Below are positions 56,880 to 64,000 of a stretch of 64,000 bases of DNA, one piece after another; position 1 is the first letter of the stretch; the number at the start of each line of letters is the position of its first letter. The stretch comes from Dromaius novaehollandiae (Eukaryota; Chordata; Aves; Casuariiformes; Dromaiidae), in contig NC_088100.1 of NCBI RefSeq assembly GCF_036370855.1, forward strand, positions 108,048,387 through 108,112,386, given 5' to 3'. A model generated the notes under the pieces. It was not told the DNA's origin. It saw only the letters and a list, made by a program, of their open reading frames with translations, and ran no database searches. The position numbers were made by a program, and so were the translations under genes.

Positions 56880-59027
56880 TTATTAATTCATTCTGCTGCA
56901 CAACTGGTTTTATTCAGGATACAATCAATGTGAAAGGCAAACATTACAACATAGGCAAAAAAGGTGTTCACTAACATCACCACCTAACAAGGTTTCGTTT
57001 AAAAAAAAAAAAAAACTGCATAGGGACTCTTATTGTGTATCTGACAGACTGATCTTCTGTATAGTAATATAAGGCATTAATAAATTCCATTTTAAAAAAA
57101 GGTGATTCTTTGAGGTTGCTGAAGCACTTTTGTGTGTTAAATATACATTGATCCACTCCTTTAAGTGGATATTTCTTGCATCTGTCATTTGTATGATACT
57201 CTGTATCCAGCAGCTACCTTCTTCCTAAAACTTAGTGGGAATCGGAATTGGTTTGGCAGGAAGTTCCCTAGTTCAAAACTTAATTCCTCTGAACTGGAAT
57301 TAAAGCCGTGTTTTAACACTTCCTTTCAAACGCTATGTTTAAGTCGAAATGTTTTATTTTAGCCTTTACTACTTTTGGTTACAAAATAGTCTTTTTTTAA
57401 AGAAAGGTCTTTTCAAAACATGGATGTGTTCCATGCCCGATGTGTCAGAAATCTGCTTTGATGTTGCCCACATTATGTGTTCCTTTCTAAACTATATTGC
57501 TTAAAAAAAAGAAAACAAAAAAACAAAAAAAAACCCTAACAACCAAAGTTTCTTTCTGTTCTCTCTCTCCAGTTCCATCCTCCTGGTTGCTTTGGTTTTG
57601 GCAAAATGTTTCTTACAAAGGTTGAACAGTGCTAATTGCTTTTTGTGACCAGCTGTAGGTGGTCTCATGGTCCCCACTGTCAGGTGGGGGAGACTCTCCT
57701 CCCCTGCAGCCTTGGCCCCTTGGTAGCTCGGGTGGGGGTGGCACCCACCCAGGTGCGAGAGAAGCAGTGACGGGTAGAGGGGTCCAGCGTTAGCACAGAT
57801 GATGCTTTTCTTGCGGGTGGGTGTAGCAGCGTGATTTACTTTCTGCTTCTAAGCAGCATGGGCCTAGCTGCCAGCGGAAGGGTGGGCGGCTCTGAGGACT
57901 GACATAGCAGCCCTTTGTGGAGTTCACTCGGGGTGTCGTCAGGAAGTCCAGCCTCAGGGCAGTGGGGGAAATACTGTTTCTTGGAAGCCTTCAAAGCACT
58001 TTTTTTAATAGGCTAAGTAATTAGTGCTGTGAAAGTAGCTAAATGGGGAGAAGACAGGAGCACCCAGAGAACTGCTGCCTTATTTGTGTTTAAGCTTTGT
58101 GAAACAAATCTCTTCATGTCCCTTTTCCCCTTACTCACCTTCAGAGTTGAGCTTCAAATCGTGGCTGCAATCTGCTGTCATGAACCAAGCGCAGCCAGCT
58201 TATCAGGAGGTGTAACGTACTCGGGAACTTGGCCTTATGACAATGCATTTGTTCTTGCTCTTGGAAACATTGTGGGATTCATTTGTGAACATATTAACAA
58301 CAGAAACAGGAAAAAATGGGTGATGTAAGTACACATCTGGAAAAGGTGTCAATGGTTAGCCCTCTGTGAAAGTTATAGCACCATATGTTGAAAGCAGACA
58401 TCGGTGGGAGGCAAGATTGTAGCCCATACTACTGGAAAATTGTTCAAAGGCACTTCATGGATAGAAAATTTCACCAAATAAATATATTCAAAAATAAAAT
58501 GGACTTCAAAAATGGTACTTTACTCCTTTGATTACTGAAAGCTGAAGTATGAATCCAGCATGCTCATAAAAAGCTTGTAGTTTACTCAATGCACCAAATT
58601 CTAAATTTGAGTTTTAAGCAGGTGTGGTAAAAATACCAGCTTTCTTGAACAAATGTTTAAGCCTTTAATTCTGAAATTATGCAAATTAAAGGGCCCGCCA
58701 TTTTCTTGGTGTGCTGCCTTCGCAGATGTGGTTTGAATAACACAGTATTAAGCAAAAGCAGGTTAGTGATGGAACTGTTCCTCCCTTAGGCATTACATGG
58801 GTTACAAAACTGTTCCCTTTTAAACTTCAGCTTCCTTCTCAAGGATGTTAGTGTTTCAAATGCAAGAGCATATTCTGTTTCAGTATGGCCACATCAGTAA
58901 TCTGAAAATGTGCATTCCATGCAGCATTGTATGGAAATCACAGCAGCCGAGGGGTTAGAGGCATTCATGGCTGTCCAGTCCAGAGCAGTCACTTGGTGGT
59001 GGCAGTAACAGCAGCAAGACTTGTCTT
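56880..59027 (-). other. EML6: Probable EML6 3'UTR
   Basis: Sequence downstream of the EML6 stop on the - strand. The first AATAAA signals met in that direction are at 57353-57358, 56909-56914 and 56879-56884 (TTTATT on +), giving a 3'UTR of about 1.7-2.1 kb. The exact end is not readable. If it reaches 56,880, the two genes end within about 0.8 kb of one another. The segment contains an A/C-rich low-complexity stretch near 57,500 and an antisense exon-like open segment at 58,145-58,324. Confidence 0.5.

Positions 59028-64000
<4,973 letters not shown>

Overview
The window reads as vertebrate nuclear DNA, most likely from a bird. It is AT-rich with short interspersed GC-rich CpG islands, large introns and simple repeats. 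It carries one almost complete multi-exon gene, RTN4 (reticulon-4, Nogo), on the + strand, and the last four coding exons of an EML-family gene on the - strand, best called EML6. RTN4 and EML6 lie tail to tail in mammals too, which supports both calls. The bird assignment rests on the compact RTN4 locus (about 48 kb from start to stop codon), the absence of recognisable Alu or L1 sequence and the RTN4 protein sequence. It is an inference and a related reptile is not excluded.

Layout. 1-6,850: AT-rich upstream flank with no gene I can support, apart from a possible decayed coding fragment near 657-839 (-). 6,890-9,000: CpG-island promoter and RTN4 exon 1. 8,162-24,759: intron 1, with a possible unannotated 36-base cassette exon at 15,464. 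24,760-24,816: exon 2, followed by a GC-type splice donor. 25,642-28,095: the very large Nogo-A exon 3. 28,096-43,445: intron 3, containing two CpG islets (about 35.1 and 40.1 kb) and a candidate alternative first exon for the short Nogo-C form at 40,259. 43,446-55,076: exons 4-9, encoding the reticulon homology domain with the Nogo-66 loop and the C-terminal di-lysine ER signal. 55,077 to about 56,095: RTN4 3'UTR ending at an AATAAA. About 56,880-59,027: probable EML6 3'UTR. 59,028-63,647: the last four coding exons of EML6.

How the parts work together. RTN4 exon boundaries were set from splice sites and from phase. Exons 1, 2 and 3 and the candidate Nogo-C first exon all end one base into a codon with G, so each can join exon 4, which begins TT and completes a Val codon. 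This predicts Nogo-A of 1,170 aa (exons 1-2-3-4-9), Nogo-B of 333 aa (1-4-9) or 352 aa with exon 2, and Nogo-C of 193 aa. All share the 188-aa membrane domain that shapes ER tubules. Exon 3 adds the Nogo-A-specific region associated with inhibition of neurite growth. The four EML6 exons encode 127 residues of the terminal WD40 blades of a microtubule-associated protein.

The most interesting leads are the in-phase 36-base exon candidate in intron 1, the GC-AG intron after exon 2, the Nogo-C start with a nearby MEF2/E-box pair, a C16 homopolymer beside the exon 5 splice acceptor, orphan CpG islands, and + strand exon-like segments antisense to EML6.
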